Shown piece by piece: positions 1-10,458 of a stretch of 64,000 nt of DNA. Under the pieces are notes generated by a model. The model had not been told where the DNA came from and did no database searches. It was given only the letters and a program-made list of their open reading frames with translations. How positions within the stretch are numbered: position 1 is the first letter of the stretch; each line of letters starts with the position of its first letter. The stretch spans positions 4,975,469 through 5,039,468 of the forward strand of contig OZ038453.1 in assembly GCA_964036195.1 (NCBI GenBank), given 5' to 3'. Position numbers and translations under genes: made by a program. The stretch is from Sphaerolaimus hirsutus (taxonomy: Eukaryota > Nematoda > Chromadorea > Monhysterida > Sphaerolaimidae).

Positions 1-351
1 TGGCTCACTTGAACTGTGGCAACTTCTAACTTTCCATGATTTGGGTTTTTTGGCACTGTTGGTACTAAGTAATGTAGTATTTTCTGCGGAATGAGCGATT
101 TAGTCGCACCTGTGTCTAGTATTGCTTCCACTGTGTGATGGAATATTTTTAATGGAATTTTAATTAATGATGGTGCTGTCTTTTTTGGTTGCTCTACGGA
201 TTGTTTTTGTTTTTGATTTTTCTTTTGTTTTAGTGTCTTCTTTTTCACGTTTTTGTTCATTCGCAGTGCACGAGTAGAGACGACATTTACGTTCTGCACT
301 GCAGAACCAGACAATTTGGATAATTTATCACATCCGGTTGTTGGGATCACA
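1..351 (-). CDS. pol: Pol polyprotein start with retropepsin (partial, LTR retrotransposon)
   Basis: Translation of the minus strand gives an aspartic protease core with LDTGATKSLIP (active-site D at 114-116), preceded by a lysine/glutamine-rich linker. DTGA is the catalytic signature of retropepsins, which cut the Gag-Pol polyprotein inside retroelement particles. This frame is open back through the 3' end of gag and lies one base further downstream than the gag frame, so Pol would need a +1 shift or be made separately. The rest of pol (RT, RNase H, integrase) runs off the left edge, so the element type (Ty3-like or BEL-like) cannot be told. No internal stop is seen in the visible part. Confidence 0.75.
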
Positions 352-2262
352 TTAGTTTTGGCCAAAACATTTTTCAAAATCATCAAAACCATCAAAATTA
401 TCATTTTCGGGGCCTGAAATCCTTGCATTATTGCGACTGGCAGTTTCTTCCACGAATTGTAGCAGGTTGAATTCGTCTGTGATGGTGAAACTTTTTTGTT
501 TTTTTGTGCAATTGTAGTTTGTGCAATTGTAGTTTGTGCAGTTGTAACTTTTCTCTGAAAAGGACTCACCATTTTCAGTGTCCAAGTTTTCGGTCAAAGT
601 GCCATCGTGCTGGTCTTCCGTCCCATTCTCGTCATTGTCTTCATCTGCATCTGGGGTTTCTTCATGTTCAATTTCATTTTCACCCTCATTGGTTTCCACA
701 TTTGCCAGTAGCAGTTGTTGCACTGCGTCAATTAGTTCTGACACGTTCACTTCCACTTTCCTGGGAGCGAGTGGTCCAGTCATGGGTTTTTTCTCCGCAT
801 TCTGGTTTTTCTCCATGGATGGAAAAAATCTCGGAAATGGTGTGTTTTGTTTTTTGATGATTGGATTGTTATGGGTGGCAGTAGGGCCCACCATTTTGAC
901 GCCACTATAACCTGCGGATGGTGGCAAACGGGTTACATTCCCTTTTTCGGTGCAATTTGCTGCCCGGTGTCCCATTTTGTTGCAATTCAAGCACTTCAAA
1001 AATCGGTCCCTATTAAATGGCTTTTGCTGCCCCCCTGGAGTGGTTAGCGTTTTCCCAAAATTGGGGTTATTTGGCTTTGCCACGCAGCCCCCTGGCTGTG
1101 TTGTTTCGTTTTTGAACTTTGGCCCTTTGACACCGGCCATGCCTAGCCTTTTCAAATTGAACAAATACGTGTCCAAGCGGAGGGCCGCTTCCCTTGGTTG
1201 GGTCACAGTTCCTTCTTCGATGTCATTTTGCAAAGCCAGCAAAATAGTTTCGTCAAACCAGGCGGTTTTCACTCCATTCATGAATTGGGTGAGAATGATG
1301 AAGTTTTTCTCTTCGTCCGCCATTCTTTTGTGATATTCCAGTGGCAACTTTGCCATTAGTCTGGCGCAGAACATGATGCAGGTGTCGTTTTCTTGTTGAA
1401 CTAGCCGCCACCATTGGTGCACTGTCAGGCGTTGGGTGTGTGTTTTGAACATGGCGGAGAATTGTTTGTTGATGAATTTGTGGTCATTTTTCTGCTCGTT
1501 GGAATAAGACTTGTAAACGTCTTTGGCACAGCCCTTGAACTTGGCTACGAACACCATTCGCCAAAAACGATTCATCAGTGTGTCAGGCACCATAAATAAG
1601 TGCCTCTCAACTGTTTCCACCCAGTCTTTAAAATCATCCCCATTGCCATTAAAATCCGGAATGGTTGTTATGACCACTTGCAATGGCATTGCTCCACAGC
1701 TTGCCATTTTTTCTCCATCCGAAAGTTGGCTCGGCAGGGCCATTTCATCCAGGTTTACCACATTTTCTTGTGGTGGGTTTTCCGTTGGGTTTGTTTGATT
1801 TGCTGTGCCATGTGTGCTATTTGTCAACTTTTTTAGCGAGTTGATTTGTGTGTCGATGTTTTCAAATCTGTCATGCATGATGGCGGTGGTATTTTCAATG
1901 GACTGTTTTAAGTCCTGCTGCATGTTTTGCAGCCACGACCACAGCACATCATTGTTTTGGGTATTCAATGTCTGATTGGTTGCAGGCATGGCACTCGAGG
2001 ACTGTAACAAAGTTGTGTTATTTTCGGTTTCGCGTGTGATACTGTGTCCCTCGGGATTAGTGAATTCGTCCAATTGTTGCCATACAGCAGTGTGCACACT
2101 GTCTGGCGAGTCAGCGGTTGCGTTTGTCGCATTTCTTGCGTTTCTCTGCCGCGCAATAGCAGAGTTCACGTTACTGAAAAATTGCTCATACGTTTGCCCG
2201 TTGGCAATATTCGGATTTTGCGAACGCGTGATTCTATCCGTGTGTGGCGGGGTTCGCTCCAT
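352..2262 (-). CDS. gag: Gag protein of an LTR retrotransposon
   Basis: An intact 636-residue frame that reads from an ATG at 2262 to a TAA at 352. It carries a retrotransposon Gag capsid-like region around residues 200-380 (DFKDWVETVERH to a leucine-rich helical end). A zinc knuckle of CCHC type follows at about residue 424 (CLNCNKMGHRAANC, spacing C-X2-C-X4-H-X4-C), the RNA-binding nucleocapsid motif. The C terminus is strongly acidic (about 535-565) and holds three YNCTN repeats. The N-terminal third is Asn/Thr/Gln-rich and low in complexity. Gag forms the particle that packages the element RNA. Overlap with the protease frame downstream on the same strand confirms the gag-pol order. An intact frame suggests recent activity. 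Confidence 0.85.
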   Translation of the reverse strand: MERTPPHTDRITRSQNPNIANGQTYEQFFSNVNSAIARQRNARNATNATADSPDSVHTAVWQQLDEFTNPEGHSITRETENNTTLLQSSSAMPATNQTLNTQNNDVLWSWLQNMQQDLKQSIENTTAIMHDRFENIDTQINSLKKLTNSTHGTANQTNPTENPPQENVVNLDEMALPSQLSDGEKMASCGAMPLQVVITTIPDFNGNGDDFKDWVETVERHLFMVPDTLMNRFWRMVFVAKFKGCAKDVYKSYSNEQKNDHKFINKQFSAMFKTHTQRLTVHQWWRLVQQENDTCIMFCARLMAKLPLEYHKRMADEEKNFIILTQFMNGVKTAWFDETILLALQNDIEEGTVTQPREAALRLDTYLFNLKRLGMAGVKGPKFKNETTQPGGCVAKPNNPNFGKTLTTPGGQQKPFNRDRFLKCLNCNKMGHRAANCTEKGNVTRLPPSAGYSGVKMVGPTATHNNPIIKKQNTPFPRFFPSMEKNQNAEKKPMTGPLAPRKVEVNVSELIDAVQQLLLANVETNEGENEIEHEETPDADEDNDENGTEDQHDGTLTENLDTENGESFSEKSYNCTNYNCTNYNCTKKQKSFTITDEFNLLQFVEETASRNNARISGPENDNFDGFDDFEKCFGQN

Positions 2263-2620
2263 TTTTGTTTTTAAATTCTGTGTGGAGAGATCTTTTTCAG
2301 TGCCCGATGGCAGTGTCTATGATCACTCCAGACGAATTTTTCATTCAATTGCCCCTATTCCATATTCTGTGTGGAAAGATCTTTTTCAGTGCCCTTTGGC
2401 AGTGTTCACGATCAGTCCAGACGAATTGGATGGCATCAAATTGTCCCAGGGACAATTGTGTAGCTTGTTGTGGGAGTCCCTACCCCGCCCGAAAAGCGTA
2501 GAAGTGCTCGTCCACCAAGTGTTTAGAGCGCAGTTCTATTTTTATGCTTTATTCGAGTCCTCACAACAGCTGCTCATTGTACCCGTTTGAGCTCTTAAAT
2601 GGCAAAATCACAGGATTACA
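2263..2620 (-). other. Leader region upstream of gag with a direct repeat of about 66 bp
   Basis: The stretch ahead of the gag start (downstream in plus coordinates) contains two copies of a roughly 66-bp sequence, at about 2274-2339 and 2364-2429, both with GATCTTTTTCAGTGCCC and CCAGACGAATT. It also holds a small perfect palindrome, AATTGTCCCAGGGACAATT, near 2436-2454. This is the position of a 5' untranslated leader, primer-binding site and LTR, but no clear LTR border (TG...CA) or tRNA-primer match was found, so the element end is not called. Confidence 0.4.
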
Positions 2621-2794
2621 CAAGAATCACATTTACAGGAAATATCCATATGATCACAATATCATATCAAGGGTACCTTACCGTATTACCTCGAATTATC
2701 CCCCCAAACTGCAAATGTGTGGAATACCACCTAAATAAATATACTTCAGAAAATGGCACTTTAATATTGAAAATGTTAACTCTCATCCCGACAG

Positions 2795-2965
2795 TTTGGC
2801 GCCATTTCTGGCACCATCCAAGACAATGGCGGCCGGCGCTAAATTGGCGCCAGCGAAAATGGCGCCAAGCGCCAAGGGCGCCATTGCGCCATTCGAAATA
2901 ACGGCGCCAGGAGCCAGATGGTGCCACAAAAAAGGGCGCCATCGCCATGGCGCCATTCCATCACT
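2795..2965. repeat. GGCGCC-rich palindromic MITE fragment
   Basis: A short block made almost wholly of GGCGCC and GGCACC words, ending at CCATTCCATCACTA. That right end matches the terminal inverted repeat (TAGTGATG...CATCACTA) of the hAT-like family seen complete at 40949, 47483 and 54003. The left end is not recognisable. A related block lies at 22613-22723. Confidence 0.45.
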
Positions 2966-3069
2966 AGTTCAAACATGTTCAAACGTAACACAATCATTGT
3001 TTTTAACGCGTGTGATGCATTGCCTGGGTCATAAACTGCACCTTTTGTCTTTGGCGTTCTCTTTACACT

Positions 3070-3110
3070 CCCATGGGGGGGGGGGTATTTTGAGGAAATA
3101 CGGTATCCGG
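3070..3110. repeat. Solo end of the CCGTATT poly-C/G MITE
   Basis: A run of ten G followed by GTATTTTGAGGAAATACGGTA, which is the right terminus of the abundant CCGTATT family described at 39941. A left-end-like sequence (TACCGTATTACCTCG) is at 2687-2701, so 2688-3110 may be one degraded copy carrying the GGCGCC block inside it. Confidence 0.5.
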
Positions 3111-3181
3111 CTTTCATCGTTCCAATTTGAAAACTGTTCTAAAACTGACTGGCGTCGCGAACACTGATTGAGTCTTCCACC

Positions 3182-5053
3182 ATGCCACAACTGACCATGT
3201 CGTGGTCTATTAGAGGAAAGGATAAATCCACAAAATTTCTGCGAGAGATCGAGAACGTCATCAACCCGACGGATCCCCCATCCAGCTATGACGCCCTGCT
3301 TGAATTTTTACAGCAATGGGCAAAGTACTGGTTTGGGGTAAAACAGCGGAAAAGGAAAGAAACAAAGTATGGCAAGAAGATACAAGAGATCAAACGAATG
3401 CTCAAGCAAAAAAGACGCACACTGCATGAAGGTAGACTTGGTATAATAGAATACCGAGAATACCGGAAAAGGGGACTTGGAGACATCAGACAACAAGAAA
3501 TAGCCGCACATGATGACAAACTGGAGCAAATAATGGAAAATGAGCTGCAGTACGGAATCGAGAACACTAATCTGTACAAGATGGCTCAGAAACTACGAGA
3601 GGCTGATGTTAAGTACCCAATGCTCAAAATCGGAAATAGACCATGCAAAGATGACATGGAACTGAAACACGTTCTAAACAAATTTTGGAAGATAATACAA
3701 GCACCAAATCCAGCAAAAGCGAATTTCAGAACCGACAGTGGAATGATAGGAATTATTGACAAAGCCCTGGCTGACAAATTGGATACAGAAATTTCGACAG
3801 CAGAAACAAGAGAAGCTTGCAGGCGACTAAAGCTGGGAAAATCGGCTGGCACAACAGGGATATCGCACGAGATGCTAAGGATGCCGGGACCGAACCTAGT
3901 TGTCACGCTGAAAAACCAAATGAACTGGTGGTTTAGTGGCCAGGAAAAAATACCAAGAAGCGCACAAACGTGCAAACTGGTCCTGCTACATAAAAAGGGC
4001 TCAAAATCAGACGTTAATAACTACAGAACAGTTGGGATACAATGCAACATCCTAAAGCTGTACTGTTCAATCCTACATAAACGACTGATGGACGGTTTTG
4101 AATGCAACAATTCCTTTGGTGATATGCAAGCAGGATTCAGGGCGAACAGGAGAACAACAGACAACCATGTGATACTACAGGGGTGCCTGGCGGAAACAAA
4201 CCGACTGTCAGCATGTTTTGTGGATGCAGTGAAAGCTTTTGACAGGGTTGAATGGGGACGCCTCTGGGTGAAGTTAAGAGACTACGGATATGGCAAAAAT
4301 CTGTGCAAGGCAATAGAAAGCACCTACACGGATCAAAAATGCTATCTGCAGTACAACGAAGTCTGCACGGATGAACTTGACTACCCGCTAGGGGTGCGAC
4401 AGGGTTGCTGCCTAAGTCCAACACTATATGTGCTGTATATGGCCGACCTAAGAACAAAATTGGAAAGAAGCGGACTTGGAGCCAAGTTAGGAAACGAGAG
4501 AATACCAGCCGGGTTCTTTGTGGATGACGTGGTTCTCATGGCAAATATAGACATGGACCTGCAGAAGATAATGGACATTTTCACAGAGTGGAGTCACGAA
4601 TGGGGGATCAGGATCAGTGAACAAAAGAGCATGATCCTGCATTTCAGAAGGAGTGCAGTTGCAAACAGAGAGTGGTACCTGGGGATAGGGGCAGATGGAA
4701 ATAAGCAGATCATAAGAGAATGTGACAAGACTAAATATCTGGGCATCCTTCTGTGCAGCGGCCGTGACCCATTTCAAAAACAAAAAAGCGGATATATGGA
4801 TAAGCTAACAAAAGGGCAATTCCTCGCAAAAGAAGTCACAAAACACAGCCGAAGACAAATATGGGCGCTAAATATGCTCTGGGGGGCATATGTGGCCAGT
4901 ACAGTGATGTACGGCGTCGAGATAACAGGACTCTCAAAATCTGCGCTAAAACAAATGATGACGTCACAGATGGGACTCTATCGACAAGTGGGAAATGTAG
5001 GAAAACACATCTCAAACAAACTGCTTTACAATTCTGAGGTTTTTAGTGTGTGA
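3182..5053 (+). CDS. Non-LTR retrotransposon reverse transcriptase
   Basis: Intact 623-residue frame with all reverse-transcriptase blocks in order. They are LGKSAGTTGISHEML (about 217-231), LHKKGSKSDVNNYRTVGI (about 273), QAGFRANRRTT (about 318), FVDAVKAFDRVEW (block A, about 347), PLGVRQGCCLSP (block B, about 402), FFVDDVVL (block C, about 444) and a GIRISEQKS block D. The catalytic Asp residues are present, although block C is FVDD where most LINEs have YADD or FADD. The first 160 residues are basic and helical. There is no apurinic or restriction-like endonuclease upstream or downstream, and no zinc knuckle. The ATG has CCACC in front of it. Either the copy is 5'-truncated and by chance keeps an ATG, or the endonuclease is absent. 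The product would copy element RNA into DNA at the target site. Confidence 0.85.
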   Translation: MPQLTMSWSIRGKDKSTKFLREIENVINPTDPPSSYDALLEFLQQWAKYWFGVKQRKRKETKYGKKIQEIKRMLKQKRRTLHEGRLGIIEYREYRKRGLGDIRQQEIAAHDDKLEQIMENELQYGIENTNLYKMAQKLREADVKYPMLKIGNRPCKDDMELKHVLNKFWKIIQAPNPAKANFRTDSGMIGIIDKALADKLDTEISTAETREACRRLKLGKSAGTTGISHEMLRMPGPNLVVTLKNQMNWWFSGQEKIPRSAQTCKLVLLHKKGSKSDVNNYRTVGIQCNILKLYCSILHKRLMDGFECNNSFGDMQAGFRANRRTTDNHVILQGCLAETNRLSACFVDAVKAFDRVEWGRLWVKLRDYGYGKNLCKAIESTYTDQKCYLQYNEVCTDELDYPLGVRQGCCLSPTLYVLYMADLRTKLERSGLGAKLGNERIPAGFFVDDVVLMANIDMDLQKIMDIFTEWSHEWGIRISEQKSMILHFRRSAVANREWYLGIGADGNKQIIRECDKTKYLGILLCSGRDPFQKQKSGYMDKLTKGQFLAKEVTKHSRRQIWALNMLWGAYVASTVMYGVEITGLSKSALKQMMTSQMGLYRQVGNVGKHISNKLLYNSEVFSV

Positions 5054-5735
5054 CACAACAACCGCGATGTTGATGATGCATTTCTGGTAATGATGGGAGT
5101 GATGGGAAGTGAAAAAGGTGATAAATGTGACACTTGGGAAGGTCTGATGAGTAGCAAAATGAAGTAAGAGATGTAGAGCAACTGAGAAAATATTTCACTT
5201 AACAACTCAAACCCTTGGAATACAACCAATTTGCAAACCAGTTTTCAATAATGGCAAACTCACCAAATAATCGGAACAACCCTGGAATAGTAAGAGGAAA
5301 ACTCTACATGACAAATTGGATTTTTGTGACTAACGAGATTTTCTAATGACGATAGTGATTTTCACTTAACATCAGAATGTATCATGTTGATTTTTCACTT
5401 CATTCCTATTTTCGTTATTTTGCTCAAACGCTGTCAATTGTTTTTTATGTGTGGACAAACCCGGGTCGTGGGGTGCTAGAGTGTTGTGTTTTTCGGTGAA
5501 TTTGGCAATGTTGTCTGCCGCTCACTCTATAGTAAGGTTGTAAGTAGATTAGGTGTTTTCTCTATATTTCTCCCACGTCAACTATGTCTTCAATGTGCAC
5601 GCAAACTCACCTATTAGGACCGCAACTAGGAGTAATCGATGGGTATGTATGGTGTATCTTTACTTGCATTTGGCTTTTGAGGTCTGAGACAAGTAAACCT
5701 ATTTTGATTTGACCACTTGGACTCAGCCCAGTAGT
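5054..5735. other. Stretch after the RT frame with no recognised gene
   Basis: This may be the 3' untranslated tail of the reverse-transcriptase element. No poly-A tail, tandem 3' repeat or target duplication was found to mark its end. Short open frames here have no protein-like features. Confidence 0.3.
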
Positions 5736-5739
5736 ATTT

Positions 5740-6427
5740 GAAGGGTGTGCTTCTAAAAGTACCGAACTAAAAAAAATCGATTTTGAGATTATCGCAATTG
5801 AAAGTTTGGAGTATGCAATACCCATACATGGGTATTGGGTATGGGAATTTTGGGTATGGGTATTTCGGCCATATTATTGGGTATCCACATGCATGGGTAT
5901 AATCATTGTTTATACATATAACACTGGCTATATAACATTTAGTGAATCGTATATTTTGTAGTACAGTACATTTTAAAGGAACAAATTGGTAATAGCATGT
6001 AGGTCGGTACATTTTAAAGCACAAAATCAGATAGATGTAGATCGGTACTTTTACCCATAGTAAAAAAGCACAAATAGAGTTTTTGCTGCTGATGATGCCA
6101 AGCTGACATCGGTACTTTTAGAAGCACAAAAAATAAAGTGCAGATCAGTACATTTAGAAGTACAATTTTTAAAAATGTGTGTAGATCGGTACTTTTAAAA
6201 ATACAAAAGCTGAAAAAGCTTGTAGATCGGTACTTTTCAAATTTCAAAAACTGTATTTTGCGACTTTTTTTGCTTTTTTCGACCCCCCATATCTCAAAAT
6301 TGAATTTCGCACCACCCACATATTATTTATACATTTTTTCGAAGCGAATTTTTATAGGGACCCCAAAAATGGTCCTAACTCAAATTTGAAAAATTTGTAG
6401 ATCGGTACTTTTAGAAGCACACCCTTC
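5740..6427. mobile_element. Inverted-repeat MITE with 4-bp target duplication (copy 1)
   Basis: The ends are inverted repeats: GAAGGGTGTGCTTCTAAAAG at the left and CTTTTAGAAGCACACCCTTC at the right. Flanks are ATTT (5736-5739) and ATTT (6428-6431). The interior is filled with many copies of a GATCGGTACTTTTA-like word in both orientations and a block rich in GGGTATTGGGTATGGG. There is no transposase. A second copy at 45195-45873 has a different 4-bp duplication (ATAT), which supports a real transposon boundary. Confidence 0.8.
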
Positions 6428-7585
6428 ATTTATTAGGATGCAATGAATGCCGCTGCACACACTAGTTTACTAACGGAAAACTAAGTATTTTGTAAACTCA
6501 TTTTTCAGCTTCTGAGGGCATCTGAGTTTACCGGAATGTGTTTTTTTTTATCTCCATCAACTGTAGTTGACAAACAGCTCATTTCGGTAAACTCAGATGC
6601 GCTGGTCTAATACATGTACTACTGCAGGAGTCGGTGTGTCGCGCAGATTTCAAACGTGTTATATCGATGTTAAATGGTGTGTTCCTTATAAAGCACAACT
6701 CACTGATTATGGATCCGCTTAGAATTCCAAATAACAAAAATTTATGGAAGATGACTTACTAGCGCATGACACTATATTGTCTCATAATATATAATTTTTT
6801 TAAATGTTGTGCGATCGCTCTTCAATTTGCCATGCGCATTTGAAAACATTTCCTGATATCGCATGCAAAAAATCACATTCCCAGGTCATCTGTGTCAATA
6901 GTTATGACACCGGGCTAATTCAACTTGTGCACAAGTGGAATAAGAATATCACTTGTGCACAAGTAACTGCATTTGCGGAGACAGCTTTTTTGTTTTGTAT
7001 ACAAAGCAAAATGCACTTGTGCACAAATCCACGTGACTACCGGACCGGAGTACCGGAACTGTAATTAAATGAAATTTTCTGGTCCGCCAGTGAAGTGTGT
7101 TGCGGAGAGATAAATTGTGGAATGTATTTAAGCAGATTTGGCCTGATCCGCAAGTGAAGTGTGTTGCGCATCGGCAAACTTAGGGGTGTAATTAAAGAGA
7201 CATTGTGTTGTGCACTAGTAGCTCATATCGCGCATCTCAAGTTCGATTTGGCTACTGATAGAAATGCAAAAAAGAGGTCATAAATAGATGAAAACATAAG
7301 TACAAGTTCAGGAATCGTTGAATGTAACACACTTAGGTGCCGCAAATGAATAAATTTGCAAATGTAAACCACTAAGTAGCAAGTTACGTAAATTAAGCAG
7401 ATTAATGCGTGTGAACTGGAAATAGAACACACATTGTACTTAAAATGCACTTGCATATATAAATAGAGCAATCGATAAGTGTGCCAGCGCACCCAACCCA
7501 CTTTAATTACTCACTCGATGCATTTATCGATGAATATATGCAGTCAATTGTAGGAATGTGAAATTAGCAGATGTAGAGATTGGGG

Positions 7586-7643
7586 ACACGTGTGCGTGTG
7601 CGTGTGCGTGTGCGTGTGCGTGTGCGTGTGCGTGTGCGTGTGT
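7586..7643. repeat. GTGTGC microsatellite
   Basis: About nine copies of the hexamer GTGTGC/GCGTGT in a row, directly at the inner border of the left inverted arm of the 6450-9482 element. It produces a meaningless Cys-Val frame. Confidence 0.9.
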
Positions 7644-7704
7644 GTAATGATTAATTCAATGCTATTTCCCAAAAAGTTCAATCACACTCTTTTCATTCTC
7701 CCAG

Positions 7705-7851
7705 AATCCGTCGTCCAGACACATTGCCGCCTTGGATGTACTGCTGGTGGTCCAAGTGACAATCATCGTTTTTGTAATTGTTTCCGCTTTAATTTTTCTA
7801 ATTAACAAGAAGAAAGCGGCTCATGTTCCAAATATTGTTCAACATGTGTAA
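7705..7851 (+). CDS. Terminal exon of a single-pass membrane protein
   Basis: After a good acceptor (TTTTCATTCTCCCAG) the sequence reads 48 codons to a TAA at 7849-7851. The peptide starts NPSSRHIAALD, has one hydrophobic segment of about 21 residues (LLVVQVTIIVFVIVSALIFLI) and then a basic stop-transfer NKKKAAH and a short tail ending VQHV. This is the pattern of the C terminus of a type I membrane protein with a tiny cytosolic tail. No upstream exon with matching features is seen between the inverted arms, so it looks like a gene fragment carried inside the element. The protein family is not recognised. Confidence 0.55.
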   Translation, partial: NPSSRHIAALDVLLVVQVTIIVFVIVSALIFLINKKKAAHVPNIVQHV

Positions 7852-9784
7852 ATACCTCGTTCCTCGTTATTTTGCCCATTATTTTGACCGTATATTTTGC
7901 GCAGTTGGTGAAAATGACTTATATTGACATTAGCAGAAATCAGAAATTCAGTTACAAAAACGTATCACCTCTGCTTCAAGTCATGGCGACTTGTGCACGA
8001 CACACGTGACTTGTGCACAAGTCTAATTGTTGACAAAATGATTTAATTTGATTGATTTGAACGAAAACGTATCTCCTCTGCTTCAAGTCAAAGCGATTGA
8101 TGTTGATGACGCACGGATGTTGATTATGGAAAATTGACTTCTGCACTAGTAACATGTGTTGTGCACAAGTCTCTTTGACTTGAAATATGAAAAATGTTTT
8201 CAAAAAGGTGTAAAACGTTCACCAATGTCCTACTAATTAATTCTCTAATGTTTGTTTATTTTATGTCTATTTGAATTAGAAATTTGTCACCTGTACTTCC
8301 AATAAACACTTCACACATTCCAGTTGCAACACAAATTTATACTTGCACAATCCGCATTTGATGCAGTCAATAATTCTCTGCACCAAATGTCCCCAATCTC
8401 TACATCTGCTAATTTCACATTCCTACAATTGACTGCATATATTCATCGATAAATGCATCGAGTGAGTAATTAAAGTGGGTTGGGTGCGCTGGCACACTTA
8501 TCGATTGCTCTTTTTATATATGCAAGTGCATTTTAAGTACAACGTGTGTTCTATTTCCAGTTCACACGCATTAATCTGCTTAATTTACGTAACTTGTAAC
8601 TTAGTGGTTTACATTTGCAAATTTATTCATTTGCGGCACCTAAGTGTGTTACATTCAACGATTCCTGAACTTGTACTTATGTTTTCATCTATTTATGACC
8701 TCTTTTTTGCATTTCTATCAGTAGCCAAATCGAACTTGAGATGCGCGATATGAGCTACTAGTGCACAACATAATGTCTCTTTAATTACACCCCTAAGTTT
8801 GCCGATGCACAACACACTTCAATGGCGGACCGGAAAATTTCATTTAATTACAGTTTCGGTACTCCGGTCCGATAGTCACGTGGACTTGTGCACAAGTGCA
8901 TTTTGCTTTGTTTATACCACAAAATAATAGCTCCACAAGTCATGTTTACTCGTGCACAAGTATATTTTGCTTTGTATACGAAACGAAAAAGCTGTCTCCG
9001 CAAATGCAGTTACTTGTGCACAAGTGATATTCTTACAAGTGTAATCGTGCGCGAGCAAAAGTCCATTTACTTGTGCACAAGTTGAATTAGCCCGGTGTCA
9101 TAACTATTGACACAGATGACCTGGGAATGTGATTTTTTGCATGCGATATCAGGAAGTGTTTTCAAATTCGCATGGCAAATTGAAGCGCGATCGCACAACA
9201 TTTAAAAATATTATATATTATGAGACAATATAGTGTTATGCGATAGACAGTCATTTGCGGACATTTTTGCCATTTTGTCTATTTCGAGTTCTAAGCGGAT
9301 CCATAATCAGTGAGTCGTGCTTTATAAGGAACACACCATTTAACATTGATATAACACGTTTGAAATCTGCGCGACACACCGACTCCTGCAGTAGTACATG
9401 GTGCGCCCTAGATGCGCTCAGAAGCTGAAAAATGAGTTTACCATATTCTTAATTTACTGTTAGTAAACTAGTGTGTGCAGCGCCATTAGTTTACAGAAAT
9501 GACCAGTCATGAACTACTGTCTAAGGAGATTGACAAGTTTTCGATCAAGTTGTAAATTGGAACCATGAAAACTAGCTTGTGTGGCGCCATTATTAAGAAA
9601 ACATTTTATGAATTTCAGAATTTAAAGAAAAATGTGGACTTTTTCGAAACAGTTATTACTACAAAGGGAGCTGCTACACTTGGCATGATGTGAGTCATAT
9701 TTATAAATGTGATATTTACTTTCACTTCAAACACAAATTACACAAATGGGTCAAATTTTGTCAATAAACAATTTGAATGCTTGC

Positions 9785-10140
9785 ATAGGCGGCGCAAACT
9801 CCCGATTTGCACCTGTGACATTCACCTTAGCCAAAATTTCCCATTGTGACACCTTTTTATTGCAGCAATTGATGTGAAGTTGGCTGCCAGCCAAAAATTT
9901 CAAAATGACTATAAATATAAGTAAAGTTGGCTTAAAATAGGTATATAACCATGTATATAAATAAAGACAGTGATTATAAAGGTGAAAATTAACAAAATGG
10001 AGCAAATTTTAGTGATTTTGAGCTTATTTTGAGCTTTCACTCTTGTTTGTAAGATACATGCTTCTGAATGTCACAATTTGACAGCGAAATTTCTGCTTGT
10101 GACACCTAAAAATTCTGCATGTGACATTCACGAGCGCCTC
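9785..10140. mobile_element. Degraded CATAGGCGGCG hAT-like MITE
   Basis: Starts CATAGGCGGCGCAAACTCC and contains the family's repeated TTGTGACATTCAC and TGACACC words. The right end (CATTCACGAGCGCC) is incomplete compared with the copies at 11636-11945 and 45988-46605. It is followed at about 10148 by a C-run from the CCGTATT family. Confidence 0.6.
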
Positions 10141-10296
10141 TCGTTTACTCCCCCCCCCCCCCCTTCAAAAATCTCACTCTGAAAAAATAAACCCCCAGGG
10201 AGTATTTCGAGGCAATACAGTAACTTTAATGGTTGACCTTCAATTGGAGATAATATGGTTGTAAAACAATGTGACGTGCCCCATGTCGATTCTCCA

Positions 10297-10458
10297 GGTG
10301 CCAATCCCAGACCCTGTAAAAAGACCTGTAAAATCTCAAATATCATGCAAAGTGTCGATCACTCGGTCGCCATTTTGCATGGCATTTTCCATGACTTTTG
10401 ACACTTTGCATGACATTTTACATTTTACAGGGCTTTTTACAGGGTCTGGAAGTGCCTC
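10297..10458. mobile_element. SLM foldback MITE (splice-site-like ends), copy 1
   Basis: A near-complete hairpin: GTGCCAATCCCAGACCCTG at the left is matched by GGTCTGGAAGTGCC at the right, and the interior reads GTCATGCAAAGTGTC-type sequence against its own inverse. The left end contains the donor-like CCT|GTAAAAAG and the right end the acceptor-like TTTTTACAG|GGTCT. Removing that interval would join two flanking open stretches without a stop at the join, but no further coding evidence supports an exon here. Confidence 0.8.

Larger units (their letters stand above)
6450..9482. mobile_element. 3-kb element with about 1.1-kb terminal inverted repeats
   Basis: The arms 6450-7585 and 8391-9482 are inverted copies of each other, beginning CCGCTGCACACACTAG and ending CTAGTGTGTGCAGCG. 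Both arms carry several copies of the palindrome ACTTGTGCACAAGT (near 6924, 6950, 7012, 8884, 9013, 9071), placed like subterminal transposase-binding sites. The unique spacer of about 800 bp holds a hexamer microsatellite and a membrane-protein terminal exon (7705-7851). No transposase is seen. Small length differences between the arms show they have begun to diverge. An exact target duplication was not found. Confidence 0.75.

Noticed and set aside
504-2590. Plus-strand frames over the gag gene
   Set aside because: Shadows of the minus-strand Gag, which has the zinc knuckle and capsid region.
7223-7501. 92-codon hydrophobic frame, also found at 8475-8753
   Set aside because: The two copies are only the two inverted arms of one element; no start context, splice sites or family pattern, and the hydrophobicity follows from T-rich DNA.
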